Shown here: piece by piece, positions 9,502-18,782 of the stretch
Layout: the number at the start of each line of letters is the position of its first letter
Position numbering within the stretch: position 1 is the stretch's first letter
NCBI RefSeq assembly: GCF_002214385.1
Contig: NZ_CP014855.1
Span: 1,364,001-1,428,000 of the forward strand
Origin: Thermococcus gorgonarius
GTDB taxonomy: Archaea > Methanobacteriota_B > Thermococci > Thermococcales > Thermococcaceae
Length of the DNA stretch: 64,000 nucleotides
Direction of reading: 5' to 3'
The notes under the pieces: generated by a model
What the model saw: only the letters and a program-made list of their open reading frames with translations
Database searches by the model: none
What the model was told of the DNA's origin: nothing
Made by a program: the position numbers and the translations under genes

Positions 9502-10773
9502 TTGGATGACATAATAGACCTGCTAAAAGACTACAACGAGAGGGTCTCCCTGAAAGCAATTGAAACTCTGAACTTGATTCTCGAAAAGGGCGAACTAAAT
9601 GAGAAGGACTACGAAAAGGTAACGGATGCCCTAATGGAAATCGTGAAGAAGGGAATGCCAATTCTAAGCGAGTACGCTGCCGAAGGGCTGGGTGAGATAG
9701 GAGCTAAAGCCCTCAAGGCTGTCAGGAAATTAATAGGATGGCTTTTCAACCTCATAAGATCCTCAGAAGACAGGCAGGTTCAGAGTGCTGCCATAGCGGC
9801 ACTCACTGAGATAGCATACAGAACTGAGGATAAAACCGTTTTTAACGAAATATTTGACAAGATGACTGACCTTCTCGGCCATCTTGATCCCTATATCCAG
9901 GAGAGGGCTCTCTCGTCCATAGACAGGCTCACGGGAAGGGCGGAATTACTGACAAAGAGGAACAAGATAAAAGCCCTTCAGAAAATTAAAGAAATCAGTG
10001 GAAACGTCCGCACGGCCTCAAAGGCAAACCTGATTATGGAGAAGCTGGAGAAGCTCACAGGGGAGGAGGAAATATTAACAATCGAAGACGTCAGAAAGAA
10101 ACTGGAAATAGCCGAATATGGGCCAGAAGACGTTGAAAAGCTTCTCGACTCCGGTAAAGCTGACGTAGTTGCAGAACTGGCAAAAATGGATCCGATAGTA
10201 GTGTCAAAAGTGATAGAGCTCCTGGAATCGGAGGATCCAACACGAAGAGCAGATGCCCTATGGGTCATCTCAAAGATAGTTTCAGTGCTGACACCAACGG
10301 ACGCCTATTCAATACTCCCTGTTCTCGGGGAGTTCCTCAAAAGTAGAAACCCCTGGATCAGAAAAACCGCGGCTGAAACCATGGCCGAAATCTACGTTCT
10401 CTATCCCGGAACCGCCCAGTTCTTCACGTCTCTGCTTAACGTCCTCCTGAGCTCGGGCAAGCCAACTGACACGGAAGGGGCACTTGAACTGATCTATGCC
10501 CTCCAGAAAAAGTTACTCGATCCCGAGTTCAGCAAGGCGACGATACGCGTTCTCGTGGATTTGATAAAAAGGAAAGAAACGAGAGGCGTCGCCCTCAAGT
10601 TCATAGCCAGAGAGGCCCAGGAGCTCATCAACATGGACTACGAAGCCCTCACTACTCTAAAGAAAGCCTTCAAAGAAGTATATGGGGACGAAGGAGGAAA
10701 ATACGACAACCTGGTAGGGGCAATAATAGACGTTGTTGATGACCTACTAAAGCTCAAATCTCAGAGCAGTTAA
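9502..10773 (+). CDS. HEAT-repeat protein, main part of the frameshifted gene
   Basis: 423 codons of alpha-helical repeats. Recurrent D/N-P-x-I-R/Q and helix-turn-helix spacing are seen, e.g. DPYIQERALSSI, DPTRRADALWVI and NPWIRKTAAETM. This indicates a HEAT/armadillo solenoid used for protein binding; no catalytic motif is seen. The frame is open from 9481, with only a TTG at 9502 and no Shine-Dalgarno site. It is best read as a continuation of the ORF starting at 9278 (combined product about 498 aa). The partner or process is unknown. Confidence 0.8.
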   Translation: MDDIIDLLKDYNERVSLKAIETLNLILEKGELNEKDYEKVTDALMEIVKKGMPILSEYAAEGLGEIGAKALKAVRKLIGWLFNLIRSSEDRQVQSAAIAALTEIAYRTEDKTVFNEIFDKMTDLLGHLDPYIQERALSSIDRLTGRAELLTKRNKIKALQKIKEISGNVRTASKANLIMEKLEKLTGEEEILTIEDVRKKLEIAEYGPEDVEKLLDSGKADVVAELAKMDPIVVSKVIELLESEDPTRRADALWVISKIVSVLTPTDAYSILPVLGEFLKSRNPWIRKTAAETMAEIYVLYPGTAQFFTSLLNVLLSSGKPTDTEGALELIYALQKKLLDPEFSKATIRVLVDLIKRKETRGVALKFIAREAQELINMDYEALTTLKKAFKEVYGDEGGKYDNLVGAIIDVVDDLLKLKSQSS

Positions 10774-10844
10774 ACCCATTGTTCTCAACCTTTTGTTCTG
10801 GAAATCCCTTTAAGCTGTCTCTCCAACCTTAAACGGTGACGGTA

Positions 10845-11192
10845 ATGGAGAGCGGAGACGTTGAGGTTAAACTTAAAGAGATTGAGGAACTCCTCGAAAG
10901 GCTTGGGAAGGAACACCCCAAGGAGATATCGGCCTTCTCACGGTTCCTCCGCGAGACCCTGGACAACAAGGCCCTGACGACGAGGGAAAAGGAGCTCATA
11001 GCAGTTGCCCTTGGAATAGCGGCGGGCTGTGAGTGGTGCATCTACCTCCACACCCAGAAGGCCCTCGAAGCCGGAGCAAAGTCCGAGGAGCTGATAGAAG
11101 CTGGTCTCGTCGCCGTCCTGATGGCCGGCGGTCCGGCACTGATGCACCTCATACCGCTCATGAAGGCCATAGAGAAGTTTAAGAAGGAGTGA
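10845..11192 (+). CDS. Carboxymuconolactone decarboxylase / AhpD-like family protein
   Basis: Small all-helical protein, 115 aa. The AhpD-type redox site CEWCIYLH (about residues 63-70) has two cysteines and a downstream His. AhpD-like proteins use this CxxC for peroxide or disulfide reduction; the archaeal ones are mostly uncharacterised. An in-frame GTG at 10836 exists, but GGTGA sits just before the ATG at 10845. Convergent with the NAC gene, whose stop is the next base. Confidence 0.88.
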   Translation: MESGDVEVKLKEIEELLERLGKEHPKEISAFSRFLRETLDNKALTTREKELIAVALGIAAGCEWCIYLHTQKALEAGAKSEELIEAGLVAVLMAGGPALMHLIPLMKAIEKFKKE

Positions 11193-11528
11193 TCACTCCC
11201 CCGTCAGCTTGAGGATAGCCTCCGCTATGTCCCCTTTCGTTTCTTTCAAGGCCTTGAGCGCGGTTTCTCTGTCAACACCGGCCTGCTCCATAACGAGCTG
11301 AACGTCTTCCTCAGGAATCTCAAGGACTTCCCTCACTTCCTCGCTTCCCGGGACAATCTGGTAGGTCTTCTCACCTTGGACGACCATGACGGTAACTGCT
11401 GGCTCTTTGAGAACTATTTCCTTCCCTTCAAACCTTAAAACAACTTCCTTAACGCCCTCAAGCTCCTCCATCTTTATGCCAAGCTGGCGCATGAGCTTCT
11501 TCATCTGCCTGGGGTTCATTCCCATCAT
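11193..11528 (-). CDS. nac: Nascent polypeptide-associated complex protein (NAC alpha homologue)
   Basis: Ribosome-associated chaperone that contacts emerging chains, about 111 aa. The NAC domain is in the middle ([16 protein letters not shown]) and a C-terminal UBA domain covers about 75-111 ([19 protein letters not shown]). Three tandem ATGs begin at 11531, 11528 and 11525. AGGTGG at 11534-11539 gives spacings of 2, 5 and 8, so either of the last two is likely, and 11528 is chosen. Archaea make a homodimer from this single gene. Confidence 0.9.
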   Translation of the reverse strand: MMGMNPRQMKKLMRQLGIKMEELEGVKEVVLRFEGKEIVLKEPAVTVMVVQGEKTYQIVPGSEEVREVLEIPEEDVQLVMEQAGVDRETALKALKETKGDIAEAILKLTGE

Positions 11529-11577
11529 CATGACCACCTGAAGAGAATTGAGGGAGGATTTTAAAAAGGTTGGGAAA

Positions 11578-12723
11578 CTACGATTGCTCCCCTCCAAAGG
11601 TAGCCTTCAGAAGACTCGGGGTTATCAGCGTGCTCAGGAATATCATTAGGATTATCACAACGTAGGCATCTGGTCCCACTATGCCCTCCTTCAGCGCTAT
11701 GGCGAGCATGGCAAGCTCTACACCCATCCTCGGTATCATACCGACGCCTATTCTCAGGGCAGACTTTGAATTTAAACCTGCCACCAACGCTCCAAGACCG
11801 CAACCTATGATCTTGCTGAGTATTGCGACGACGCTGAAGAGCAGGGCGAAGAGGCCAACTGAGGAGAGGTTCTTAAGCGGGATGTTCATGCCGACGTCGA
11901 CGAAGAAGAGCGGGACGAAAAGGGAGTGCGCAATCACCCTCGTGTGCTCGAATATCGGCTTTCTAAACTCCGTCTCGCTGAGTGCAAGGCCAAAGAGATA
12001 AGCCCCGAGGATAGATGCTAGGTTCATGTGCTCTGCAAGGTATGCGAAGGCAAAGAGCGAGGCCATCGAGAGGGTAACCGTCGAGTCCGCGAAGCCTATC
12101 CTGACGACCTTTCTCAGGAGATAGTCCATAATTCCTGGAACGGCGTAGACCATTAAGACAAGAAAGAGGAGAACCATCAGGAGTATCTCGGCTATTCCTA
12201 CGGCATTCACACCACCCTCCCCGAGGGCAGATATGACGATGGTCAGGACGATGATGCCGAGTATGTCGTCCACTATCGCGGCGGTGAGTATCGTGTTACC
12301 TTCAACCGTCTTCAGCTTGTCCAGCTCCATAAGGACTCTAACGGTCAGGCTCACACTCGTTGGAGTTGTTAAAGCGCCGTACAGGAGGGCCTGTTGAAAG
12401 CCCTTGAAGGGATACGCTATGCCAAAACCCATCAGAAAAGCCACAAGGACACCTATTCCAGCAACGGAGATGCCAGCTTTCCCTGCCTCCTTGAGTTCAT
12501 CGATACTGCTTTCCAAACCGGCCAGAAAGAGGAGCATGAGGACGCCTATCATTGAGATGTCCTTAACTTCCTCCGTGGGAGGCATGGTTATTCCAAGAAG
12601 TATTCCCCCGACTATCTGGCCGAGAACCACGGGCTGGTTTATTCTGGCAAAGATCCAGCCGAAGATCTCAGCCGTTGCGAGCATGGCAGCTATGTAGAGT
12701 ATCAACTCGGGCTCCACGGTCAT
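11578..12723 (-). CDS. CPA2-family cation/proton antiporter
   Basis: Integral membrane exchanger (Na+/H+ or K+/H+) of the KefB/NapA type, 381 aa with about 12 hydrophobic segments. Typical landmarks: [10 protein letters not shown] near the N-terminus, the unwound-helix region [13 protein letters not shown], and [10 protein letters not shown] (about 149-158), whose DD pair corresponds to the ion-binding aspartates of CPA2 carriers. There is no C-terminal RCK/TrkA-N domain. The ATG overlaps the stop of the CBS gene (ATGA), so the two are coupled and the CBS protein is the probable regulator. Paralogues at 42.4-44.7 kb. Confidence 0.92.
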   Translation of the reverse strand: MTVEPELILYIAAMLATAEIFGWIFARINQPVVLGQIVGGILLGITMPPTEEVKDISMIGVLMLLFLAGLESSIDELKEAGKAGISVAGIGVLVAFLMGFGIAYPFKGFQQALLYGALTTPTSVSLTVRVLMELDKLKTVEGNTILTAAIVDDILGIIVLTIVISALGEGGVNAVGIAEILLMVLLFLVLMVYAVPGIMDYLLRKVVRIGFADSTVTLSMASLFAFAYLAEHMNLASILGAYLFGLALSETEFRKPIFEHTRVIAHSLFVPLFFVDVGMNIPLKNLSSVGLFALLFSVVAILSKIIGCGLGALVAGLNSKSALRIGVGMIPRMGVELAMLAIALKEGIVGPDAYVVIILMIFLSTLITPSLLKATFGGEQS

Positions 12724-13193
12724 CACCGCGCGAATACCCTAAGGAGCCTTATGACGCTCTGAGCCGAGAATGTTCCAACGACCTTCTTATTCTCGACCAC
12801 AGGGAACTGCCTAACACCCGTTTCAAGTATCATTCCTAAAGCGTAGCCGAGGGTGTCCCTGGGTGACAAAGTTATCGGCCTTGGATTCATTATTTCCTTC
12901 ACCGGCCTGTCCCAGTCAAAGTGGGCCTCTTTGAGGGCGTCCATACCCACGAGAACGTAATCCATCGGCGGGACTATGAGGTTGATTATCTCATCGACTG
13001 AGATGAAGCCGAGAAGCTTTCCGGCCTCGTCGGTGACGACGGCGCAGGTTCTGTGTTCGAGCCCCTTGATAAGGTCTTCAATCCTGTCATCAGGCGAAAG
13101 CCTGAGGAATTTCTCGTCCATAACGAGCTTCAGGGGCATCTTGGAGAGCTTGACGATGTTGAGCTTCGGCTTTTCCTCGTTCTCACTGGCCAT
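12723..13193 (-). CDS. CBS-domain protein, probable regulator of the adjacent antiporter
   Basis: 156 aa made of two CBS motifs (e.g. RTCAVVTDEAGKLLGFISVDE and GVRQFPVVENKKVVGTFSA), a fold that binds adenine nucleotides. GGAGGTG stands six bases before the ATG at 13193, so the open GTG at 13202 is not needed. Four-base overlap with the antiporter start supports a joint function. It is a paralogue of the CBS protein at 44717-45271, which also neighbours antiporters. Confidence 0.88.
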   Translation of the reverse strand: MASENEEKPKLNIVKLSKMPLKLVMDEKFLRLSPDDRIEDLIKGLEHRTCAVVTDEAGKLLGFISVDEIINLIVPPMDYVLVGMDALKEAHFDWDRPVKEIMNPRPITLSPRDTLGYALGMILETGVRQFPVVENKKVVGTFSAQSVIRLLRVFAR

Positions 13194-13352
13194 CGCTAAC
13201 ACCTCCGATTAGCTTGGATTGGAGCCCAAAGTTTAAAACTTTTTAGGGGAGCCAGGAAGAGTGAGATTATGCCAACCTTCAGAACATTCTAGAGAACCGT
13301 CAGAACAACCGCGATTTCGACAAAATTAAGAAAATAAAGAGGGTCTTTTAGC

Positions 13353-14381
13353 TTACTCACCCTTCTCCTCAGGGAAATTTGATGTCTCCTCGTTGGCCTT
13401 CATAATTTTCTGCCGGTACTCCTCGTACTTCCTTCTAGCTTCTTCCGCCTTCTCCTTCTCGCCTAGATATTCATAGGCTTCAGCCACGTGCTTCCACCAC
13501 ATCGGGTCTTCTTCGGCCTCTTTCAGACAGTATTCGAGGAACTTCTGATAGGCCTCTCTAGCGAGCTCCTCCATTCCAAGTTTGCGCGCTATGTTGCCGA
13601 CATCTTCCCAGAAGACGCCCTCCTCTTCCGCCTCCTTCTTGTAGTACTCAAGGGCCTTCTCCCAGGCCTCTCTGGCCTTCTCCTCGTTTCCGAGCTCCTC
13701 GTAGAGCTTTGCCACGTCCTCCCAGAACCAGGGCTCCTCTTCTGCGTAGCGCTCCAAAGCCTTAGCCGCTCTCTCCATATTTCCAGCCTTCTTCCAGTAC
13801 TCATGGGCCTCCTTGAGGTAGTAGGTGTCCTTCTCCTTCTCGTAAAGCTGCTCGTAGATTTCAGCGGCTTTTTCATACTTCCCGGCCTTTTCATAGGCCC
13901 AGGCGGCGCTCTCAAGCCAGCCAAGCTTGAGGTACATTTCAGCGGCCTTCAGGTAGTTTCCGGCCTTCTCGTACTTTCTGGCGGCCTGCTTATACTTGCC
14001 GGCTTTTTCAAGGCTCTCGGCGCTCTTAAAGCGGTCAACCAGTCCGAGGTCTGGCTCGCTGATGTACCAGATTCCGAAGGCAATCACCGCGATGAAGAAC
14101 ACGATAATTCCAGCCACGACGTTGAGCTTCTGCCAGGTGGCGCTCAGATAAAGGCCATAGCCACTTATAGCCGTGAAGATGGCGAGTATCGCTCCATACT
14201 TCCAGCTCTCGGCGTAGAGCGTTAGGGCCGTGAAAAACAGCAGCATCAGCGTGACGCCGAGAAACCCGAGTGTGAGTATCACCTGGAGCAGTAGCTTCCA
14301 GCCGCCATACCAGACTATACCCACCGCTATGGCTATTACAGCTATCAGAAAACCTGTGAGGTAAGCCTTCAGCTTGTCCAT
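13353..14381 (-). CDS. Membrane-anchored TPR-repeat protein
   Basis: 342 aa. Residues 1-110 contain four hydrophobic segments (e.g. FLIAVIAIAVGIVWY, TLGFLGVTLMLLFFTAL). The rest is a cytoplasmic array of tetratricopeptide-like repeats with the W/Y-EKAGKYEKAAE pattern, rich in Glu and Lys. TPR arrays bind partners; no enzyme motif is visible. GGGGGTGA precedes the ATG, and the gene begins 13 bases inside the end of ogt. Function unknown. Confidence 0.85.
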   Translation of the reverse strand: MDKLKAYLTGFLIAVIAIAVGIVWYGGWKLLLQVILTLGFLGVTLMLLFFTALTLYAESWKYGAILAIFTAISGYGLYLSATWQKLNVVAGIIVFFIAVIAFGIWYISEPDLGLVDRFKSAESLEKAGKYKQAARKYEKAGNYLKAAEMYLKLGWLESAAWAYEKAGKYEKAAEIYEQLYEKEKDTYYLKEAHEYWKKAGNMERAAKALERYAEEEPWFWEDVAKLYEELGNEEKAREAWEKALEYYKKEAEEEGVFWEDVGNIARKLGMEELAREAYQKFLEYCLKEAEEDPMWWKHVAEAYEYLGEKEKAEEARRKYEEYRQKIMKANEETSNFPEEKGE

Positions 14382-14893
14382 TCTTTCACCCCCTCAATTT
14401 CCAGCAGGAACTTCTTTTCCTCAATCCCGGAGCTGTAATAACCTATTCCGTTTTTTGCAACGACTCGATGGCAGGGAACCACTATCGGATAGGGGTTTCT
14501 CCTCATGGCCCCCCCGATGGCTCTGGGGGACGTTCCGAGTACTTTTGCCAGACTACCGTACGTTATAACGGAGCCTCTTTTAACGTTTTTTGTAAGCCAC
14601 TCGTAAACCCTTCTCTCAAACGCCGTGACCCCCTCAAAGGAGAGCTCAGACAAGAGATGCTCGTTGTCGAGTTCCCCCACTATTACCTTAAAGATTTTCT
14701 CGGGGTAATCACTTGGCCGAATGTCAAGGGAAACGTTAATCCCCCTTTTGATCAGATAGTTTGCCAACGAGTTTATCCGCTCAATCAGTGTTTTCCTGTC
14801 GAAGGCAAACGCTGTCCCGTAAATCCTTCCGGAAAAGAGAACCCCGATCCAAACTTCCCGGTCATTAACCCGGAACTTCTCAACGCTCAGCAT
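14369..14893 (-). CDS. ogt: Methylated-DNA--protein-cysteine methyltransferase
   Basis: Suicide repair protein that moves the methyl group of O6-methylguanine to its own cysteine. The active site is PCHRVVA (Cys about 141), preceded by the recognition helix (SPRAIGGAMRRNP). The length of 174 aa matches the Thermococcus enzyme as I remember it. Two ATGs: GGAGG is one base from the ATG at 14899 but seven from that at 14893, so the start is MLSVEKFRV. It overlaps the methyltransferase upstream (ends 14887) and the TPR gene downstream. Confidence 0.94.
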   Translation of the reverse strand: MLSVEKFRVNDREVWIGVLFSGRIYGTAFAFDRKTLIERINSLANYLIKRGINVSLDIRPSDYPEKIFKVIVGELDNEHLLSELSFEGVTAFERRVYEWLTKNVKRGSVITYGSLAKVLGTSPRAIGGAMRRNPYPIVVPCHRVVAKNGIGYYSSGIEEKKFLLEIEGVKEWTS

Positions 14894-15597
14894 TCGCATT
14901 CCTCCAGCTTTTTAACAGCCCTTCTTAGGGGACCTATGAGGGTGTGAACCTCCCTCCCGTACAGAAAAGCCTTTCCAAGGGACTTCCGGAAGAGTTTGAT
15001 GAAAATCTCCCTTCTTTTCCGGTCCTTCGGATAGTCGAGAACGTTTAGAAGATCGGCCCATGTTTTCACAAGTACTTCCTTTTCCTCGGGGGTTGCAGGC
15101 TTTAACGACTCATCCGGTGGTTCAGGCCTTTCTTTAGACAGCTCGTAGAGTATCACCGCAACTGCCTGGGCCAGGTTCATAACTGGATAAGCCTCGCTCG
15201 TGGGTATCGTCACAGTTATGTCCATGGCGTTAAGCTCTTCGTTGGTCAGCCCCCTGCTCTCACGCCCAAAGAAGATTCCCACTTCCCCGGGATAACCCTT
15301 TAGCACCTTCGATAGCTCCCAGGGCATTAAGGGTGCCCTGTACGGAATAAATCTCCGCCCGGGTTTTCCTGTCGTGCCAACAGTGAGATCAAAAAGAGAG
15401 ACGGCCTCTTCAAAGGATTCCAGTATTATGGCGTTTTCAAGCACGTCCTTGGCATGGACTGCATAGCTGTAGCTTTCCTCTGCTAGGTTTGGATTTACAA
15501 GGACTAGCCTGGAAAAACCGAAGTTCTTCATTGTCCTGGCTACCATCCCGATGTTAACCGGCCCCTCCGGTTCCACTAAGACCACAGTAACCCCCAT
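14887..15597 (-). CDS. TrmJ-like SPOUT RNA 2'-O-methyltransferase
   Basis: SpoU/TrmH-family methyltransferase, 236 aa, with the knotted-fold motifs in order: PVNIGMVARTMKNFG (motif 1), FFGRESRGLTNEEL (motif 2) and IPTSEAYPVMNLAQAVA (motif 3). Together with the C-terminal extension this fits archaeal TrmJ, which methylates position 32 of tRNA. The exact target is inferred from the family. No Shine-Dalgarno site is seen and the ATG closely follows an AT-rich element, so the message may be leaderless. Divergent from the membrane protein at 15628. Confidence 0.85.
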   Translation of the reverse strand: MGVTVVLVEPEGPVNIGMVARTMKNFGFSRLVLVNPNLAEESYSYAVHAKDVLENAIILESFEEAVSLFDLTVGTTGKPGRRFIPYRAPLMPWELSKVLKGYPGEVGIFFGRESRGLTNEELNAMDITVTIPTSEAYPVMNLAQAVAVILYELSKERPEPPDESLKPATPEEKEVLVKTWADLLNVLDYPKDRKRREIFIKLFRKSLGKAFLYGREVHTLIGPLRRAVKKLEECEC

Positions 15598-15627
15598 GAC
15601 GAAAGTATTAAATGAATGGGGGGTTAA

Positions 15628-16200
15628 ATGATTTCTGGTGAGATGATGGAAAAAAGAAAAGAACTGATTCCGCTCATCATTGGAGTGCTCATCATGACTT
15701 ATCTAGTGGAAAAAATCCCTTCCGATAAAGTTCTGTACGTTCTACCCTACGGACTGCTAACTCTAGCAGGAATAAAGAGACGTGCATTCCCCTATGCCAC
15801 GGCTGCCCTTTTCAGCGGTTCGTTCATTGAATGGGTTCTAACTAGAGATTACCTCGCTCTGGCCGGAATTGCCGTAGCAATTCTCGCAATGCCTGTAAGA
15901 GTCGAGAAGCAACAGGTGAGAATGTGGGAGAGGGTCATAAACACAGCAGTAGCCGGAACGGTTGCGTACGTATCGGTGGTAGGCCAAGACATCGGAATCA
16001 AAGTTGCAGGAATATTCGCGGCCATAGCCATGCTCTCTGGGAACAGGGGAATTTCAAGCGGAGGCATTTTGGTTGGTTCCTCCATCTTCATGGCAATCCC
16101 CCTGGGAAATTTGAGCGATATGGAGCCTATGTTCTTTATTGGAGCCTCAATTATCCTCCTGGTGTACTCTCTCCACCATCTCAGGAAACTGCTGAGGTGA
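15628..16200 (+). CDS. Polytopic membrane protein of unknown function
   Basis: 190 aa with about six short hydrophobic segments and few charged residues between them; no family recognised. Three starts are possible. The ATG at 15628 follows GGGGGG. ATGs at 15643 and 15646 follow GGTGA, the latter with four-base spacing. It precedes the ketopantoate reductase start by only four bases, so it may share that transcript. Confidence 0.72.
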   Translation: MISGEMMEKRKELIPLIIGVLIMTYLVEKIPSDKVLYVLPYGLLTLAGIKRRAFPYATAALFSGSFIEWVLTRDYLALAGIAVAILAMPVRVEKQQVRMWERVINTAVAGTVAYVSVVGQDIGIKVAGIFAAIAMLSGNRGISSGGILVGSSIFMAIPLGNLSDMEPMFFIGASIILLVYSLHHLRKLLR

Positions 16201-16204
16201 TAAC

Positions 16205-17104
16205 GTGAAGATCTATGTTCTCGGTGCGGGATCAATAGGCTCTCTCTTTGGTGCCCTTCTTACTAAGGCGGGCCACGAGGTGACTTTGATAGGCAGAGAA
16301 GAGCACGTGAGGGCGATCAACAAAGAAGGACTGAGAATATCGGGCGTCGAAAGCTTTACCGTTTATCCCGAGGCAACCACCCGGGCACCAGAGGAGCCAC
16401 CAGAGCTGCTCCTGCTCACCACAAAATCGTACTCCACAAAAACCGCACTGGAATGTGCAAGGTATTGCATAGGGGAAGAGACATGGATCTTAAGCGTTCA
16501 AAACGGTCTCGGAAACGAGGATCTTGCCCTGAAGTACACCCCCAACGTGATTGGGGGAATAACAACCAACGGAGCAATGCTCGTTGAATGGGGCCACGTT
16601 AAATGGACGGGAAGGGGAATTACAGTAATCGGCAGGTACCCAACTGGAAGCTCATCCTTTATCAAAAAGGTAGCCGGGCTGTTCACAGATGCGGGAATTG
16701 AAACCGAAGTCAGCGAGAACATCCTGGGCTGGAAGTGGGCCAAGACCATTGTCAATTCAGTTATAAACGCATTAGGGACCATTTTGGAGGTAAAAAATGG
16801 CTATCTGAGAGACAACCCCTACCTGGAAGGCATATCCGTAGAAATAGCCAGAGAGGGCTGTGAAGTTGCAAGACAGCTTGGAATAGAGTTTGAAGTTCAC
16901 CCCCTCGAGCTGCTCTGGGACACGATAGAGAAAACAAAAGAGAACTACAACTCAATGCTCCAAGACATAAGGAGGGGCAGGAAGACCGAAGTTGACTACA
17001 TAAACGGCAAGATAGTGGAGTATGCAAAATCAGTTGGCCTCGGCGCACCAAGAAACGAACTCCTGTGGGCACTTATAAAGGCAAAGGAAGAGCAAAGTAG
17101 ATAA
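16205..17104 (+). CDS. panE: 2-dehydropantoate 2-reductase (ketopantoate reductase)
   Basis: NADPH-dependent reduction of ketopantoate to pantoate on the way to coenzyme A. The N-terminal Rossmann motif is GAGSIG (about 7-12). A conserved Lys lies in [10 protein letters not shown], and the C-terminal helical domain has [17 protein letters not shown] and [15 protein letters not shown] with the family Lys and Glu. 299 aa, normal length. The start is GTG at 16205, preceded by GAGGTGAT. Confidence 0.92.
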   Translation: MKIYVLGAGSIGSLFGALLTKAGHEVTLIGREEHVRAINKEGLRISGVESFTVYPEATTRAPEEPPELLLLTTKSYSTKTALECARYCIGEETWILSVQNGLGNEDLALKYTPNVIGGITTNGAMLVEWGHVKWTGRGITVIGRYPTGSSSFIKKVAGLFTDAGIETEVSENILGWKWAKTIVNSVINALGTILEVKNGYLRDNPYLEGISVEIAREGCEVARQLGIEFEVHPLELLWDTIEKTKENYNSMLQDIRRGRKTEVDYINGKIVEYAKSVGLGAPRNELLWALIKAKEEQSR

Positions 17105-17136
17105 AGAGAAAAACCGAGTATCTCCAGGGGATGAGT

Positions 17137-17784
17137 ATGGCGATATTTGGAGGAAAAGAAAACGACGTCTTCAAGGCCATAGAGAACCACATGACGGCCG
17201 TTGAAGAGACCTTAAAGGCTTTCAGGGCTCTGGTTGAGGCTTATATGGCGGGAAACCATTCTCAAGCGGAGGCCTTCGAAAAGGAAGTAAGCGAGCTTGA
17301 GACGAAGGCAGATAAGCTCAGAAGAGAAATAGAGATGATGCTCTACGAGGGTGCGTTTCTGCCAGCTAACAGAGGGGACTACGCCAGGCTGAGCGAGCTG
17401 ATAGACCAAGTAGCCGATGCCGCTGAGAGCGCAGCTCACACCATAATCCTGGCACAGCCGAAGTTTCCTGGGGAGCTTAAGGACACTTTCATCGAGCTCA
17501 TTGAGTCAAGCGTGGAGACGTACAGCAAACTCAAAGAGGCCGTGAAAGCCCTCAATACCGACGTCGATAAAGCCATGGAACTGGCAAAAGCCGTTGAGGA
17601 CGCCGAGGAAAAAGCCGACGAAATTGAATACAGGCTGAAAAAAGCTATATTTGAAAGCGACACGATAACAACTTACGCAAAGCTTATCTGGAACCAGATA
17701 CTAACGAAGATCGGCGATATAGCCGATCGCGCTGAGGATGCCTCGGATCAGGTTTTGTTAATGTCAGTTAAGAGGAGGGGATGA
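17137..17784 (+). CDS. DUF47 / TIGR00153-family protein (PhoU-like)
   Basis: 215 aa, mostly long amphipathic helices (e.g. EVSELETKADKLRREIEMML) like the PhoU fold. Archaeal and bacterial DUF47 proteins usually sit beside PiT phosphate permeases and are thought to regulate them, but no permease is encoded here. ATGs at 17131 and 17137; GGGG touches the first but is six bases from the second, so 17137 (MAIFGGKEND) is used. Its stop overlaps the first possible ATG of serA. Confidence 0.85.
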   Translation: MAIFGGKENDVFKAIENHMTAVEETLKAFRALVEAYMAGNHSQAEAFEKEVSELETKADKLRREIEMMLYEGAFLPANRGDYARLSELIDQVADAAESAAHTIILAQPKFPGELKDTFIELIESSVETYSKLKEAVKALNTDVDKAMELAKAVEDAEEKADEIEYRLKKAIFESDTITTYAKLIWNQILTKIGDIADRAEDASDQVLLMSVKRRG

Positions 17785-17786
17785 AT

Positions 17787-18701
17787 ATGAAGGTGCTTGT
17801 TGCCGCGCCACTCCACGAGAAGGCGATAGAGGTTTTGAAGAACGCTGGCTTTGAGGTAGTTTATGAGGAATACCCAGATGAGGAAAGGCTGATTGAGCTA
17901 GTGAAAGACGTCGACGCGATAATAGTAAGGAGCAAGCCCAAAGTCACCAGAAGGGTCATCGAGAGCGCGCCAAAGCTTAAAGTAATCGGAAGGGCTGGAG
18001 TTGGCCTCGACAACATAGACCTTGAAGCGGCGAAGGAGAGGGGCATTAAGGTCGTCAACAGCCCGGGAGCATCGAGCAGGAGCGTTGCGGAGCTTGTCTT
18101 TGGCCTGCTGTTTGCCGTTGCCAGGAAGATAGCCTTCGCCGACAGGAAGATGAGGGAAGGCGTCTGGGCCAAGAAGCAGGCCATGGGCATCGAGCTCGAA
18201 GGCAAGACCATCGGTGTTGTCGGCTTCGGCAGGATAGGCTACCAGGTTGCCAAGATAGCCAACGCCTTCGGAATGAATGTCCTCCTCTACGACCCGTATC
18301 CGAACGAAGAGAGGGCCAAGGAAGTTGGCGGGAAGTTCGTTGACCTTGAGACGCTCCTGAAGGAGAGCGACGTCGTTACGCTCCACGTGCCCCTTGTGGA
18401 TGCAACCTACCACCTCATAAACGAGGAGAGGCTTAAGCTGATGAAGCCGACCGCCATACTTATCAACGCAGCAAGGGGAGCGGTAGTAGATACAAACGCC
18501 CTCGTCAAGGCCCTGCAGGAGGGCTGGATTGCCGGAGCTGGCCTCGACGTCTTCGAGGAAGAGCCGCTCCCAGCTGACCACCCGCTCACCGAGTTCGACA
18601 ACGTGGTTTTAACGCCTCACATTGGAGCCTCTACCGTCGAGGCCCAGATGAGGGCTGGCGTTCAGGTTGCCGAGCAGATAGTCGAGATTCTGAAGGGTTG
18701 A
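17787..18701 (+). CDS. serA: D-3-phosphoglycerate dehydrogenase
   Basis: Oxidises 3-phosphoglycerate to 3-phosphohydroxypyruvate, the first committed step of serine synthesis. D-2-hydroxyacid dehydrogenase landmarks: GVVGFGRIGYQVA (NAD site, about 147-159), NAARGAVVD (catalytic Arg about 230), EEEPLP (Glu about 259) and TPHIGAST (His about 278). At 304 aa it lacks the C-terminal ACT domain, as do other Thermococcales enzymes. The ATG at 17787 stands six bases from GAGGAGGGG; the ATG at 17781 would have no spacing. Confidence 0.92.
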   Translation: MKVLVAAPLHEKAIEVLKNAGFEVVYEEYPDEERLIELVKDVDAIIVRSKPKVTRRVIESAPKLKVIGRAGVGLDNIDLEAAKERGIKVVNSPGASSRSVAELVFGLLFAVARKIAFADRKMREGVWAKKQAMGIELEGKTIGVVGFGRIGYQVAKIANAFGMNVLLYDPYPNEERAKEVGGKFVDLETLLKESDVVTLHVPLVDATYHLINEERLKLMKPTAILINAARGAVVDTNALVKALQEGWIAGAGLDVFEEEPLPADHPLTEFDNVVLTPHIGASTVEAQMRAGVQVAEQIVEILKG

Positions 18702-18782
18702 TCATTCTTCTCTCTGCTCTCTATTTCTTCCAACCAGAAAACTACTTAAAAACAAGTGACCAAAAGTCAAAAGGTGAGTTCT

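Noticed and set aside
11517-11539. ATGATGATG at the NAC start as a C box
   Set aside because: No CTGA at 12-nt spacing follows; it is a run of start codons behind AGGTGG.
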